11,985 nucleotides of DNA from Pseudonocardiales bacterium (lineage in GTDB: Bacteria > Actinomycetota > Actinomycetes > Mycobacteriales > Pseudonocardiaceae), in NCBI GenBank assembly GCA_013695005.1, contig JACDBJ010000135.1, positions 1 through 11,985 of the forward strand. The letters run 5' to 3'. How positions within the stretch are numbered: the stretch's first letter is position 1; every line of letters begins with the position of its first letter. Shown one piece after another: positions 1 through 8,303 of the stretch. The position numbers and the translations under genes were made by a program. The notes below the pieces were generated by a model. That model was not told the origin of the DNA, did not search any database, and worked only from the letters and a program-made list of their open reading frames with translations.

Positions 1-838
1 CGCCCGGCTGGCTGCCGCGGCCCGCGGCGTGCGCACCGCCGCCGAGGTCGACGCGCTCGCGGCGTCATGGGCAGACGTCGGTGATCTCGAGGCCGGGTGG
101 TCGGTGGCCGACGTCGCGCTGCTCGACGAGCTGCGCGTGCTGCTCGGCGAGCCGGGCGCGCCGCGCGAGCGGGAGTACTTCTACGGCCACCTGATCGTCG
201 ACGAGGCGCAGGACCTCTCGCCGATGCAGTGGCGGATGTTGGGCCGGCGTGGCCGCTACGCGAGCTGGACGATCGTCGGCGACCCGGTGCAGAGCTCGTG
301 GCCGGACGCGGGGGAGGCGAACGCGGCCCGCGACGCGGCCCTGGGCCGGGTCAAGGCCCGCCGCCGCTTCGTCCTGCGCACCAACTACCGCAACTCCAAG
401 GAGATCTTCGAGCTGGCCGCCTCGGTGATCGGCACGGACGCCGACCCCGCCGACCTGCCGACCGCCGTCCGCTCCACCGGGCAGCTGCCCGTCCAGCGGC
501 GGGTGACCGCCGAGGAGCTGCCGGAGGTCGTGCGGACCTCGGCGCTGAAGCTGCTCGGCGAGGTGGACGGCACGGTCGGCGTGATCGCGGCGATGGACCG
601 CCGCGGCGAGGTGGCCGGCTGGCTGGTCGGCGAGGTGGCCGACCCGCGGCTGCGGGTGCTCGGCAGCCTCGAGGCCAAGGGCCTCGAGTACGACGCGGTG
701 GTGCTGGTGGAGCCCACGGAGCTGATGGCCGAGTCGGCCACCGGCCGGCGGGCGCTCTACGTGGCGCTGACCAGGGCCACCCAGCAGCTCACCGTCGTGC
801 ACACCACCGCCGACTGGAGCTCCCCGCCCGAGGGCTGA
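1..838 (+). CDS. UvrD/HelD-like superfamily 1 helicase, C-terminal part (5' end outside window)
   Basis: The frame is open from base 2 through the left edge, so this is only the C-terminal ~278 residues of a longer protein. SF1A motifs appear in order: motif II IVDEAQDLSPMQ (near bases 194-229), motif III with IVGDPVQSSWP, motif IV LRTNYRNSKEIF, motif V VLGSLEAKGLEYDAVVLVEP, and motif VI LYVALTRATQQLTVVH just before the stop. Walker A lies upstream of the window. The DEAQDLSPMQ wording and the short spacing between motifs fit the actinobacterial HelD/HelR class, which binds RNA polymerase and releases stalled or drug-bound enzyme from DNA in an ATP-dependent way; a generic UvrD-like repair helicase is the alternative. 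The family assignment is from motif recall, not a search. The gene ends with TGA and is followed by a degenerate inverted repeat that could help terminate it. Confidence 0.85.
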   Translation, partial: ARLAAAARGVRTAAEVDALAASWADVGDLEAGWSVADVALLDELRVLLGEPGAPREREYFYGHLIVDEAQDLSPMQWRMLGRRGRYASWTIVGDPVQSSWPDAGEANAARDAALGRVKARRRFVLRTNYRNSKEIFELAASVIGTDADPADLPTAVRSTGQLPVQRRVTAEELPEVVRTSALKLLGEVDGTVGVIAAMDRRGEVAGWLVGEVADPRLRVLGSLEAKGLEYDAVVLVEPTELMAESATGRRALYVALTRATQQLTVVHTTADWSSPPEG

Positions 839-1063
839 CGGATGGTTCGCCGACCGCGGCGCATGATCGCCGATTGAGTGCCTCTGGCAGTCGCCGGGTG
901 ACGCCGCAGCGCACTCGAACAGCGATCACGGGCTGTCCGCCGGCTGGGGCGCCTCGTGGAGAATGCGCTACTGGTCGACGGCGGCTACCGGATCGGAGCG
1001 GTGGATGACCCCAGCGGGTGAGCCCGAAGATCGCTCCGCAGAGCGACGCCTTCGCCGGCCACA
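839..1063. other. Intergenic region between helicase and kinase remnant
   Basis: These 225 bases hold no convincing gene. The helicase frame carries further stops at 875-877 and 899-901. A reading frame at 902-1021 ends in residues LVDGGYRIGAVDDPSG and could be a scrap of a degraded gene, but I do not recognise it and it has no start signal. The clear structure is the degenerate inverted repeat at 863-929. The -10-like hexamer for the kinase remnant lies just past the right edge. Confidence 0.5.
863..929. repeat. Degenerate copy C of the ~65-bp palindromic repeat
   Basis: The left arm ATGATCGCCGATTGAGTG (863-880) pairs with the right arm CACTCGAACAGCGATCAC (912-929) at 14 of 18 positions. 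The outer 10 bases of the left arm (ATGATCGCCG) are identical to the two better copies at 8304 and 9340, the right arm keeps CACTCG and GCGATCA, and the 67-base span nearly equals their 65. It sits in the same sort of position, directly downstream of a gene. Membership is an inference from arm sequence and geometry, since the loop has diverged. Confidence 0.5.
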
Positions 1064-1068
1064 ATGCC

Positions 1069-1074
1069 TAACTT
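1069..1074 (+). promoter_or_regulatory. -10-like hexamer TAACTT, leaderless-type
   Basis: TAACTT matches the TANNNT form of actinobacterial -10 elements and ends seven bases before the ATG at 1082, the spacing expected if transcription begins at the start codon. No good -35 is visible. It favours 1082 over the upstream ATG at 1064 as the original start of the kinase gene. Confidence 0.4.
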
Positions 1075-1081
1075 GATCGAC

Positions 1082-1844
1082 ATGAACATGTCAGCTACGC
1101 CGCTCATCTCGCACCTGCGCTCAGCCGTCACGGCCGCAGTGCGGGTTCTCTTCACGGCCAAGCACGCCGAGCTGGCCCGCCCTGCCCCGCTGTTCCGTAG
1201 CTGGTGGCTACGCGTGCCGGCTCTGGCGATCTTTGTCTTCCTCCTCGGGACGTTCGCGCGCGACGACTTTGCGGGCGCCAGCCGGTACCTCACCCCCCTC
1301 GGGCAGAAGGAGGGGCCGGGGTGGTGGATACCGGCGCTACTGGTTGCGTTGCACATTGGACCAGCTCTGCTCGCGCTCGTCCGGCCGCTCGCAGCCTGGC
1401 GGATCGCTGTGGTGGGAGCGTTGGCCAGCATCGCCTTCGCGATCGTCGCCTCCCAGATCAGCTCCTTCACGGTGCCGGCCTGGAGCACCGGGACGCTGGC
1501 ATACCTGCCGGTGGTGGCACTGGCCGCGGTGGCCCGCCGCGGTGCAGCTCGCCGTCTACCGGGTGGTTCAGGAGGCGCTGAGCAACGCGCGGCGGCACGC
1601 ACCTGGTGCGGCGGTGCACGTCCGGCTGGAGCACACCTCGAACGTCATCTCGGTCGAGGTGGACAACGAGCCGCCGTCGCGCCAGCCCGAGCCGGCTCGC
1701 ACGTCGCTCGTCGGGCATGGCCTGACCGGGATGCGCGAGCGGATCAAGATGGTCGGCGGCGTGTTCGGGTCGGGGACCCGCTCCGACGGTGGGTTCCGGG
1801 TGGCTGCGAGCATTCCGCGGTCGTCCAGCGTGAGCGAGGTGTGA
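1082..1844 (+). pseudogene. Sensor histidine kinase remnant, internal deletion plus frame change
   Basis: Two halves of a NarL-system sensor kinase are joined out of frame. The 5' half encodes about four membrane helices (LRVPALAIFVFLLGTF, IPALLVALHIGPALLAL, IAVVGALASIAFAIVA, TLAYLPVVALAAV) and runs to about base 1538. From about base 1533, in the frame one base later, comes a HATPase_c domain: the N-box VYRVVQEALSNARRHA, VEVDNEPP, then GHGLTGMRERI, ending in TGA at 1842-1844. What should lie between, the coiled linker and the HisKA_3 dimerisation domain with its phosphoacceptor histidine, is absent. A 9-base repeat, GCCGCGGTG, occurs at 1523-1531 and 1536-1544 at the junction. The 5' frame reads on to 1951 as nonsense. 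The regulator gene starts three bases after the HATPase stop, the usual operon arrangement. A functional kinase is very unlikely; an independently translated ATPase fragment cannot be excluded. Confidence 0.8.
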
Positions 1845-1847
1845 CGC

Positions 1848-2537
1848 GTGATCCGCGTGTTCGTCGTCGACGACCAGGACATGGTGCGCCAAGGCTTCGG
1901 CGCCCTACTGGACGCCGAGCCCGACATCGAGGTCGCCGGCAGCGCCGCTGACGGCGCAGCGGCCGTCGACGGTGTCCGCGCGCTGGCGGCGTCGGGGCGT
2001 CGACCCGACGTCGTGCTCATGGACATCAGGATGCCGAGGCTGGACGGCCTCGAGGCGGCTCGCCAGCTCCTGGCCGAGCCTGCGGCGCCGGACGGCAGCC
2101 CGCTGCGGGTGATCATGCTGACCACCTTCGACCTCGACGACTACGACTACGCGGCGCTTCGGGCGGGCGCCAGCGGGTTCCTGCTCAAGGACGCGCCCGC
2201 CAGCGAGCTGATCGGGGCCATCCGGGTCGTGGCGGCCGGCGACGCGCTGCTGGCGCCCGGGGTGACCAGGCGGCTGATCGCCGACTTCGTCCGGGCCGAC
2301 CGCTCGACGCCGGTGTTACGTCCGCGCCAGCTCGACGCGCTCACCGCGCGGGAGGCCGAGGTGCTGGTCCTGGTCGCGCGGGGGCTGTCCAACGCGGAGA
2401 TCGCCGCCGAGCTGGTGCTGTCCGAGCAGACCGTCAAGACCCACGTCGGCCACATCTTGACCAAGCTGTCGCTGCGCGACCGCACCCAGGCCGTCGTGCT
2501 GGCCTACGAGACTGGCCTGGTCCAGCCGGCGCTCTAA
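1848..2537 (+). CDS. NarL/FixJ-family response regulator
   Basis: A 229-residue DNA-binding response regulator with GTG start. The receiver domain covers about residues 1-120: acidic pair D8 D9, predicted phosphoacceptor D59 in VVLMDIRMP, switch residues T92-T93 in MLTTFD, and K114 in GFLLKD. A LuxR-type helix-turn-helix follows at about 164-229, with LTAREAEVLVLVARGLSNAEIA and LSEQTVKTHVGHILTKL. All key residues are present, so the protein looks functional. The cognate kinase immediately upstream has lost its phosphodonor domain, so phosphorylation would have to come from another kinase or a small phosphodonor, or the regulator acts unphosphorylated. Its targets are unknown. It is convergent with glgE, with only 12 bases between the two stop codons. 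Confidence 0.93.
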   Translation: MIRVFVVDDQDMVRQGFGALLDAEPDIEVAGSAADGAAAVDGVRALAASGRRPDVVLMDIRMPRLDGLEAARQLLAEPAAPDGSPLRVIMLTTFDLDDYDYAALRAGASGFLLKDAPASELIGAIRVVAAGDALLAPGVTRRLIADFVRADRSTPVLRPRQLDALTAREAEVLVLVARGLSNAEIAAELVLSEQTVKTHVGHILTKLSLRDRTQAVVLAYETGLVQPAL

Positions 2538-2538
2538 C

Positions 2539-2549
2539 ACCGCGAGCGG

Positions 2550-2550
<1 letters not shown>
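2539..2550. terminator. Short palindrome between convergent stop codons
   Basis: ACCGCGAGCGGT is a perfect inverted repeat of ACCGC/GCGGT that fills the 12-base gap between the regulator stop (2535-2537) and the glgE stop (2550-2552). With a realistic loop it makes only a 4-bp stem and has no U-tract, so it would be a weak bidirectional terminator at best. Confidence 0.3.
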
Positions 2551-4529
<1,979 letters not shown>

Positions 4530-4574
4530 CCCCCAGCTCAGTTCGATTCAGCCCACGACGTGACGGTACCTCGC

Positions 4575-4587
4575 ATTCGGGCCGAAT
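4575..4587. promoter_or_regulatory. Operator-like palindrome ATTCGGGCCGAAT
   Basis: A perfect 6-bp inverted repeat (ATTCGG/CCGAAT) with one central base, about 46-58 bases upstream of the glgE start. An overlapping pairing, TTCGGG with CCCGAA six bases apart, is also possible. The size and symmetry suit a dimeric repressor such as a LacI, GntR or TetR protein, but no regulator can be named. Confidence 0.3.
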
Positions 4588-4602
4588 CCCGAACGGGGCA
4601 CG

Positions 4603-4613
4603 GTGATCATCAC
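4603..4613. promoter_or_regulatory. Operator-like palindrome GTGATCATCAC
   Basis: A perfect 5-bp inverted repeat about a central C, 15 bases from the preceding palindrome in the same divergent region. It could be a dimer-binding site, but an 11-bp palindrome can also arise by chance. Confidence 0.25.
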
Positions 4614-4730
4614 TCGTCGGATGCCGTCGTCGCACAGCGCCAAATTTTTCGTCAGGGTAGGCGAGAACTGTTAATACTTGACTAAAACGAAACGATACAG
4701 AGAGTGACAGCTTTCTCGCTGGAGGCGCGC

Positions 4731-4775
4731 GTGGAGAGGTTCAGGGCATGCAGAAGATGGGCCTCGGGGTGCTGA
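4731..4775 (+). other. Possible 14-codon upstream ORF overlapping the 4748 start
   Basis: GGAGG at 4721-4725 lies five bases before a GTG at 4731, an excellent ribosome binding site. This GTG opens an out-of-frame 14-codon ORF (MERFRACRRWASGC) that ends in TGA at 4773-4775, after the ATG of the membrane gene at 4748. It could act as a leader peptide coupling or damping translation, or it may be chance. Confidence 0.25.
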
Positions 4776-5137
4776 AAGTCCTAGCGGGCGCAACGGCCCT
4801 GGCACTGGGTTGCCTTGCGATCGTCTACTCCGTAGAGATCGTCGCCTTCTTCGGCGACAACGCGATGTGGATCATCGCCGGGCTCGGCGTATGGATAGGC
4901 GTGAGCATCGTGTTGGGTCTGGCGGTCGGAACCATGCTCCGTAAGCCCGATGTCCGCCCGTCCGCTCCGCCTGCCGCGCCGGACGTGCCGTCCGCGCCCG
5001 CTGCGCCCGCTGTGCCGGCTGTGCCATCCAGGGCGGCGGCGGGTTTCCTCGACATCCCCTTCCCGACGAGCGCTCACGACAGCGAGCAGGGTGTGGCCCT
5101 CAACGCACCGACACGCACCCGGCGGCCCGCGCCGTAG
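4748..5137 (+). CDS. Small membrane protein with Pro/Ala-rich tail, unknown function
   Basis: A 129-residue protein I do not recognise. Two hydrophobic helices are clear: residues ~8-36 (LKVLAGATALALGCLAIVYS and following) and ~40-64 (WIIAGLGVWIGVSIVLGLAV). A short LRKPDVRP then leads into a Pro/Ala/Val-rich low-complexity stretch to about residue 97 and a polar tail ending in TRTRRPAP. By the positive-inside rule the tail is probably cytoplasmic. The start is supported by GGAGAGG (4733-4739), eight bases before the ATG. The gene is divergent from glgE and 101 bases before glgP in the same direction, but glgP appears to have its own promoter, so a shared role in glycogen metabolism is only suggested by position. 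It is a genuine gene candidate because of the ribosome binding site and coherent membrane topology. Confidence 0.7.
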   Translation: MQKMGLGVLKVLAGATALALGCLAIVYSVEIVAFFGDNAMWIIAGLGVWIGVSIVLGLAVGTMLRKPDVRPSAPPAAPDVPSAPAAPAVPAVPSRAAAGFLDIPFPTSAHDSEQGVALNAPTRTRRPAP

Positions 5138-5186
5138 CAGGGCCGCGCCGGGCGCTCTGTCACCCCGGCCGCGGCCGCGATGTGAC

Positions 5187-5202
5187 CGGCCCCCTCGGGG
5201 CA
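5187..5202. terminator. Small GC hairpin after the 4748 gene
   Basis: GCCCC-CTC-GGGGC forms a perfect 5-bp stem with a 3-base loop about 50 bases after the stop at 5137. There is no U-tract. It may separate the small gene from the glgP promoter immediately downstream. Confidence 0.3.
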
Positions 5203-5225
5203 GCCGCCGATCCGACCGCGTGAAC

Positions 5226-5231
5226 TACGCT
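5226..5231 (+). promoter_or_regulatory. Leaderless-type -10 (TACGCT) for glgP
   Basis: TACGCT fits TANNNT and is followed by exactly seven bases and then the glgP GTG at 5239. No Shine-Dalgarno precedes that GTG, so the transcript probably begins at the start codon. No convincing -35 is seen. Confidence 0.55.
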
Positions 5232-5238
5232 GCCCGCC

Positions 5239-7815
5239 GTGAAAGCACTCCGCCGATTCACCGTCAGGGCTCAACTGCCCGAACCGCTCACGCCGCTGCA
5301 GCAGCTGGCCACCAACCTGCGCTGGAGCTGGCACCCGCCCACTCAGGACCTCTTCGCGGCGCTGGACCCGGCCGCATGGCAGCAGGCCGGCGGCGACCCC
5401 GTCCGGCTGCTGGGTGAGGTCTCCAGCCGCCGGCTCGACGAGCTGTCCGAGGACGACGAGTTCGTCGCCAAGGTGCGAGCCCTCGCCGACGACCTGCACA
5501 GCTACCTCGACGCCCCGCGCTGGTACCAGCGACGCCAGGAGTCGGATGCGACCCTGCCGTCGGCCATCGGCTACTTCTCGATGGAGTTCGGCGTGAGCGA
5601 GGTGCTGCCGAACTACTCCGGCGGACTCGGCGTCCTTGCCGGCGACCACCTCAAGGCGGCCTCGGACCTCGGTGTGCCGGTGATCGGCGTCGGGCTGCTC
5701 TACCGCTCCGGCTACTTCCGCCAGACGTTCTCGCTTGACGGCTGGCAGCAGGAGCACTACCCGGCGTTGGACCCGCAGGGGCTCCCGCTGCAGCTGCTCA
5801 CCGACGCCGCCGGCTCGCCGGTGCTGGTCGACGTGGCCATGCCGGGCGGCGCGGTGCTGCACGCGCGGGTGTGGCAGGCGGGCGTGGGACGGGTGCCGCT
5901 GTTGCTGCTCGACTCCGACATCGAGGAGAACGGCGGTGTGGACGACGAGCTGCGCGGTGTGACCGACCGGCTCTACGGCGGCGACCAGGATCACCGGATC
6001 AAGCAGGAGATCCTGATCGGGATCGGCGGCGTTCGCGCGGTCCGGGCGTTCTGCGAGGTCACCGGGCATCCGGTGCCGGAGATCTTCCACACCAACGAGG
6101 GCCACGCCGGGTACCTCGGGCTGGAGCGCATTCGCGAGCTGTGCGCGGCGGACGGGCTGAGCTTTGACGAGGCGGTCGCGGCGGTGCGGGCCGGCACGGT
6201 GTTCACCACCCACACGCCGGTGCCTGCCGGCATCGACCGGTTCCCGATCGAGCTGGTCAAGCACCACTTCACCGACGCGCTCGTCCCCGGCGTTCCGCTG
6301 GACCGAGTGCTCGCGCTCGGCGCTGAGGACGACCCGGAGATGTTCAACATGGCCCACATGGGCCTGCGGCTGGCCCAGCGCGCGAACGGCGTGTCGAAGC
6401 TGCACGGGGCGGTCTCCCGGGAGATGTTCGGCGGCCTCTGGCAGGGCTTCGACAACGACCAGGTGCCGATCGGGTCGGTGACCAACGGCGTGCACGGGCA
6501 CACCTGGCAGGCCCGCGAGGTCACTGCGCTGCTTGGCGAGACGGAGCTGGACGCCGGCCCGACCGGTGAGTCGGCCGAGCTGAACGCGATGTCCGACGCA
6601 CTGCTGTGGGAGCTGCGCGGCACGTTGCGCTCCCGGCTGGTCGACGAGGTCCGCCGGCGGGTGCGCGAGTCGTGGCTGCAGCGCGGAGCGTCGGCTCCGG
6701 AGCTCGGCTGGACCTCCCAGGTGTTCGACCCCGACGTGCTGACCGTCGGCTTCGCGCGGCGGGTGCCGACCTACAAGCGGCTGACGCTCATGCTTCGCCA
6801 GCCCGAGCGGCTGCGCGCGCTGCTGCTGGACCCGCAGCGCCCGGTACAGCTGGTGATCGCGGGCAAGTCACACCCCGCCGACGACGGCGGCAAGGCGCTG
6901 ATCCAGGAGATCGTCCGGTTCGCCGACGACCCGGAGGTGCGGCACCGGATCGCGTTCCTGCCCGACTACGACATGTCGATGGCCCGGTACCTGTACTGGG
7001 GCTGCGACGTGTGGCTGAACAACCCGCTGCGGCCGCTGGAGGCGTGCGGGACCTCGGGCATGAAGGCGGCGCTCAACGGCGGCTTGAACCTGTCCATCCG
7101 CGACGGGTGGTGGGACGAGCTCTACGACGGCCGCAACGGCTTGGCCATCCCGACCGCGGACGGGGTGAGCGACCCGACCCGGCGCGACGACCTGGAGGCC
7201 ACGGCGCTCTACGAGCTGCTCGGTAACCAGGTCGCGCCGGCGTTCTACGGCCGGGTTGACGGGGTGCCGCCACGGTGGGTGGAGCTGGTGCGCCACACGC
7301 TGGCGACACTGCGGCCGCAGGTGCAGGCGAGCCGCATGGTCAGCGACTACGTGCAGGACCTGTACGCCCCGGCGGCGCGGGCGGCGGCTCGGATCCGGGC
7401 GGACGACTTCGCCGGGGCACGCGAGCTGGCGGCCTACCGCGGCCGGCTCAACGCCGCGTGGCCACGGGTGCGGGTGACAGGGGTGGACGTCACCGGGTTG
7501 CCGGATACGCCGGTGGTGGGTGCGCCGATGACGCTGCGAGCGGGCGTTGACCTCGCCGGGCTCGACCCGGGCGACGTGTGCGTGGAGGCGGTGGTCGGCC
7601 GGGTGGACGACGGCGACGAGCTGGACGACACCGTCAGCGCTTCGATGAAGCACGTCGGCAGCGGGTCGGACGCCGGTCCGGATGGAGGCGAGCGCTTCGA
7701 GGCGGTCGTGCCACTGCCGCATGCTGGGCTGCTCGGCTACACGGTCCGCGTGCTTCCGACACACGGCCTGCTGGCCTCACCGGCGGAGCTCGGCAAGATC
7801 GTCCTCGCCGGCTGA
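5239..7815 (+). CDS. glgP: Alpha-glucan (glycogen/maltodextrin) phosphorylase
   Basis: An 858-residue PLP-dependent GT35 enzyme that releases glucose-1-phosphate from non-reducing ends of alpha-1,4-glucan. The N-terminal ~120 residues are of DUF3417 type (LRRFTVRAQLPEPLTPLQQLATNLRWSWHP in short), typical of the bacterial 'alpha-glucan family phosphorylase' branch. Conserved blocks follow: NYSGGLGVLAGDHLKAASDLG (~125), HTNEGHAGY (~284), SVTNGVHGHTW (~413), and the PLP-lysine loop EACGTSGMKAALNGG with predicted Schiff-base lysine K609. After ~residue 740 comes a beta-rich tail with an acidic insert (VDDGDELDD). Length is normal for this branch. The GTG start is chosen because it begins the conserved N-terminal motif and follows a leaderless-type -10. 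Its last 39 bases overlap the convergent membrane gene. It pairs functionally with the debranching enzyme GlgX encoded further right. Confidence 0.96.
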   Translation: MKALRRFTVRAQLPEPLTPLQQLATNLRWSWHPPTQDLFAALDPAAWQQAGGDPVRLLGEVSSRRLDELSEDDEFVAKVRALADDLHSYLDAPRWYQRRQESDATLPSAIGYFSMEFGVSEVLPNYSGGLGVLAGDHLKAASDLGVPVIGVGLLYRSGYFRQTFSLDGWQQEHYPALDPQGLPLQLLTDAAGSPVLVDVAMPGGAVLHARVWQAGVGRVPLLLLDSDIEENGGVDDELRGVTDRLYGGDQDHRIKQEILIGIGGVRAVRAFCEVTGHPVPEIFHTNEGHAGYLGLERIRELCAADGLSFDEAVAAVRAGTVFTTHTPVPAGIDRFPIELVKHHFTDALVPGVPLDRVLALGAEDDPEMFNMAHMGLRLAQRANGVSKLHGAVSREMFGGLWQGFDNDQVPIGSVTNGVHGHTWQAREVTALLGETELDAGPTGESAELNAMSDALLWELRGTLRSRLVDEVRRRVRESWLQRGASAPELGWTSQVFDPDVLTVGFARRVPTYKRLTLMLRQPERLRALLLDPQRPVQLVIAGKSHPADDGGKALIQEIVRFADDPEVRHRIAFLPDYDMSMARYLYWGCDVWLNNPLRPLEACGTSGMKAALNGGLNLSIRDGWWDELYDGRNGLAIPTADGVSDPTRRDDLEATALYELLGNQVAPAFYGRVDGVPPRWVELVRHTLATLRPQVQASRMVSDYVQDLYAPAARAAARIRADDFAGARELAAYRGRLNAAWPRVRVTGVDVTGLPDTPVVGAPMTLRAGVDLAGLDPGDVCVEAVVGRVDDGDELDDTVSASMKHVGSGSDAGPDGGERFEAVVPLPHAGLLGYTVRVLPTHGLLASPAELGKIVLAG

Positions 7816-8256
7816 GCCCGGTTGCGGGACGTGCTCGCCGCGCGGGCCGACGATCAGTGCTACGCCAAGGGTCAGCAGCCCGACGCTGAGCGACGCCGCG
7901 CCCAGCCACAGCAGGACGATGAGCCCGTTCGGGCTGGTCGTGCCCTCGCCGGTCGAGGACAGGAAGAACCCGAGCGAGATCAACAGCGCGCCGGCGGGGA
8001 TGCCGTGGCGGCCGAGCACGCCCCAGACACCGCGCAGCCGCGCCGCGTCGGCCAGGATCAGGCCGACAAGCCCGAGCGTCACCAGCACTCCGGCGTGGGC
8101 GTGCCCGGCCCTGGCGAAGTTCTCCTGGAGCTCGGTGAGCGCGACGTCGCCGCGTACCACCGACGTCAGGTAGTACCCGCCGAACTCGACAGCCGCCAGC
8201 GCGAGCAGCAGGACCCCGGCGGTTACTCGCGAATGCTTGGACAGTGTGATCGTCAC
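7777..8256 (-). CDS. Four-helix integral membrane protein, unknown function
   Basis: A 159-residue protein with GTG start. Four hydrophobic segments are visible: residues ~10-30 (TAGVLLLALAAVEFGGYYL), ~52-74 (HAHAGVLVTLGLVGLILAD), ~84-103 (IPAGALLISLGFFLSS), and ~111-137 (LIVLLWLGAASLSVGLLTLG). A charged C-terminal tail ends DDLAELRR. The ARAGHAHAG motif entering helix 2 has two histidines on one face and could be a ligand or cofactor site, but I do not recognise the family. The start is supported by a complete promoter (TTGACA, 17 bases, TTTCAT) six bases upstream. The gene overlaps the end of glgP tail-to-tail by 39 bases, which constrains both C-termini. Confidence 0.8.
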   Translation of the reverse strand: MTITLSKHSRVTAGVLLLALAAVEFGGYYLTSVVRGDVALTELQENFARAGHAHAGVLVTLGLVGLILADAARLRGVWGVLGRHGIPAGALLISLGFFLSSTGEGTTSPNGLIVLLWLGAASLSVGLLTLGVALIVGPRGEHVPQPGSAGEDDLAELRR

Positions 8257-8262
8257 GCCGTT

Positions 8263-8291
8263 ATGAAACGCCGTTTCCGAACTCGTGTCAA
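8263..8291 (-). promoter_or_regulatory. Sigma70-like leaderless promoter for the 8256 membrane gene
   Basis: On the minus strand, TTGACA (8291-8286) is a perfect -35. It is followed by 17 bases and TTTCAT (8268-8263), a 4-of-6 match to TATAAT, and then six bases to the GTG at 8256. Spacing and position are ideal for a housekeeping promoter driving a leaderless mRNA. It is the best promoter in the window. Confidence 0.7.
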
Positions 8292-8303
8292 CGCCCGGCG
8301 CCC

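Larger units (their letters stand above)
4530..4747. promoter_or_regulatory. Divergent control region between glgE and the 4748 gene
   Basis: This 218-base region must carry the signals for glgE (leftward) and the small membrane gene (rightward). It contains two perfect short palindromes: ATTCGGGCCGAAT (4575-4587) and GTGATCATCAC (4603-4613), both operator-like. An AT-rich patch at 4640-4700, striking in this GC-rich context, includes TTGACT (4678-4683) and GATACA (4694-4699), but no well-spaced -35/-10 pair can be assigned. TTAATA (4671-4676) with GATACA has 17-base spacing and is a weak candidate. On the glgE side, TACCGT (around 4562-4567, minus strand) is -10-like and would give a leader of about 30 bases. 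Confidence 0.45.

Noticed and set aside
902..1021. Short frame ending LVENALLVDGGYRIGAVDDPSG (split for length: LVENALLVDGG, YRIGAVDDPSG)
   Set aside because: It looks mildly protein-like and could be a gene scrap, but it has no start, is only about 39 codons, and matches no family I recognise.
985..1602. 205-residue minus-strand ORF over the kinase remnant
   Set aside because: Antisense to the membrane helices and N-box of the kinase; Ala/Arg/Ser-rich with no domain signal.
4678..4699. TTGACT with GATACA as a classic sigma70 promoter
   Set aside because: The two hexamers are only 10 bases apart, too close for a -35/-10 pair.
5074..6501. 475-residue minus-strand ORF opposite glgP
   Set aside because: It is antisense to conserved phosphorylase codons; its composition is the His/Arg/Pro/Ala-rich pattern of a GC-rich shadow frame, with no recognisable motif.
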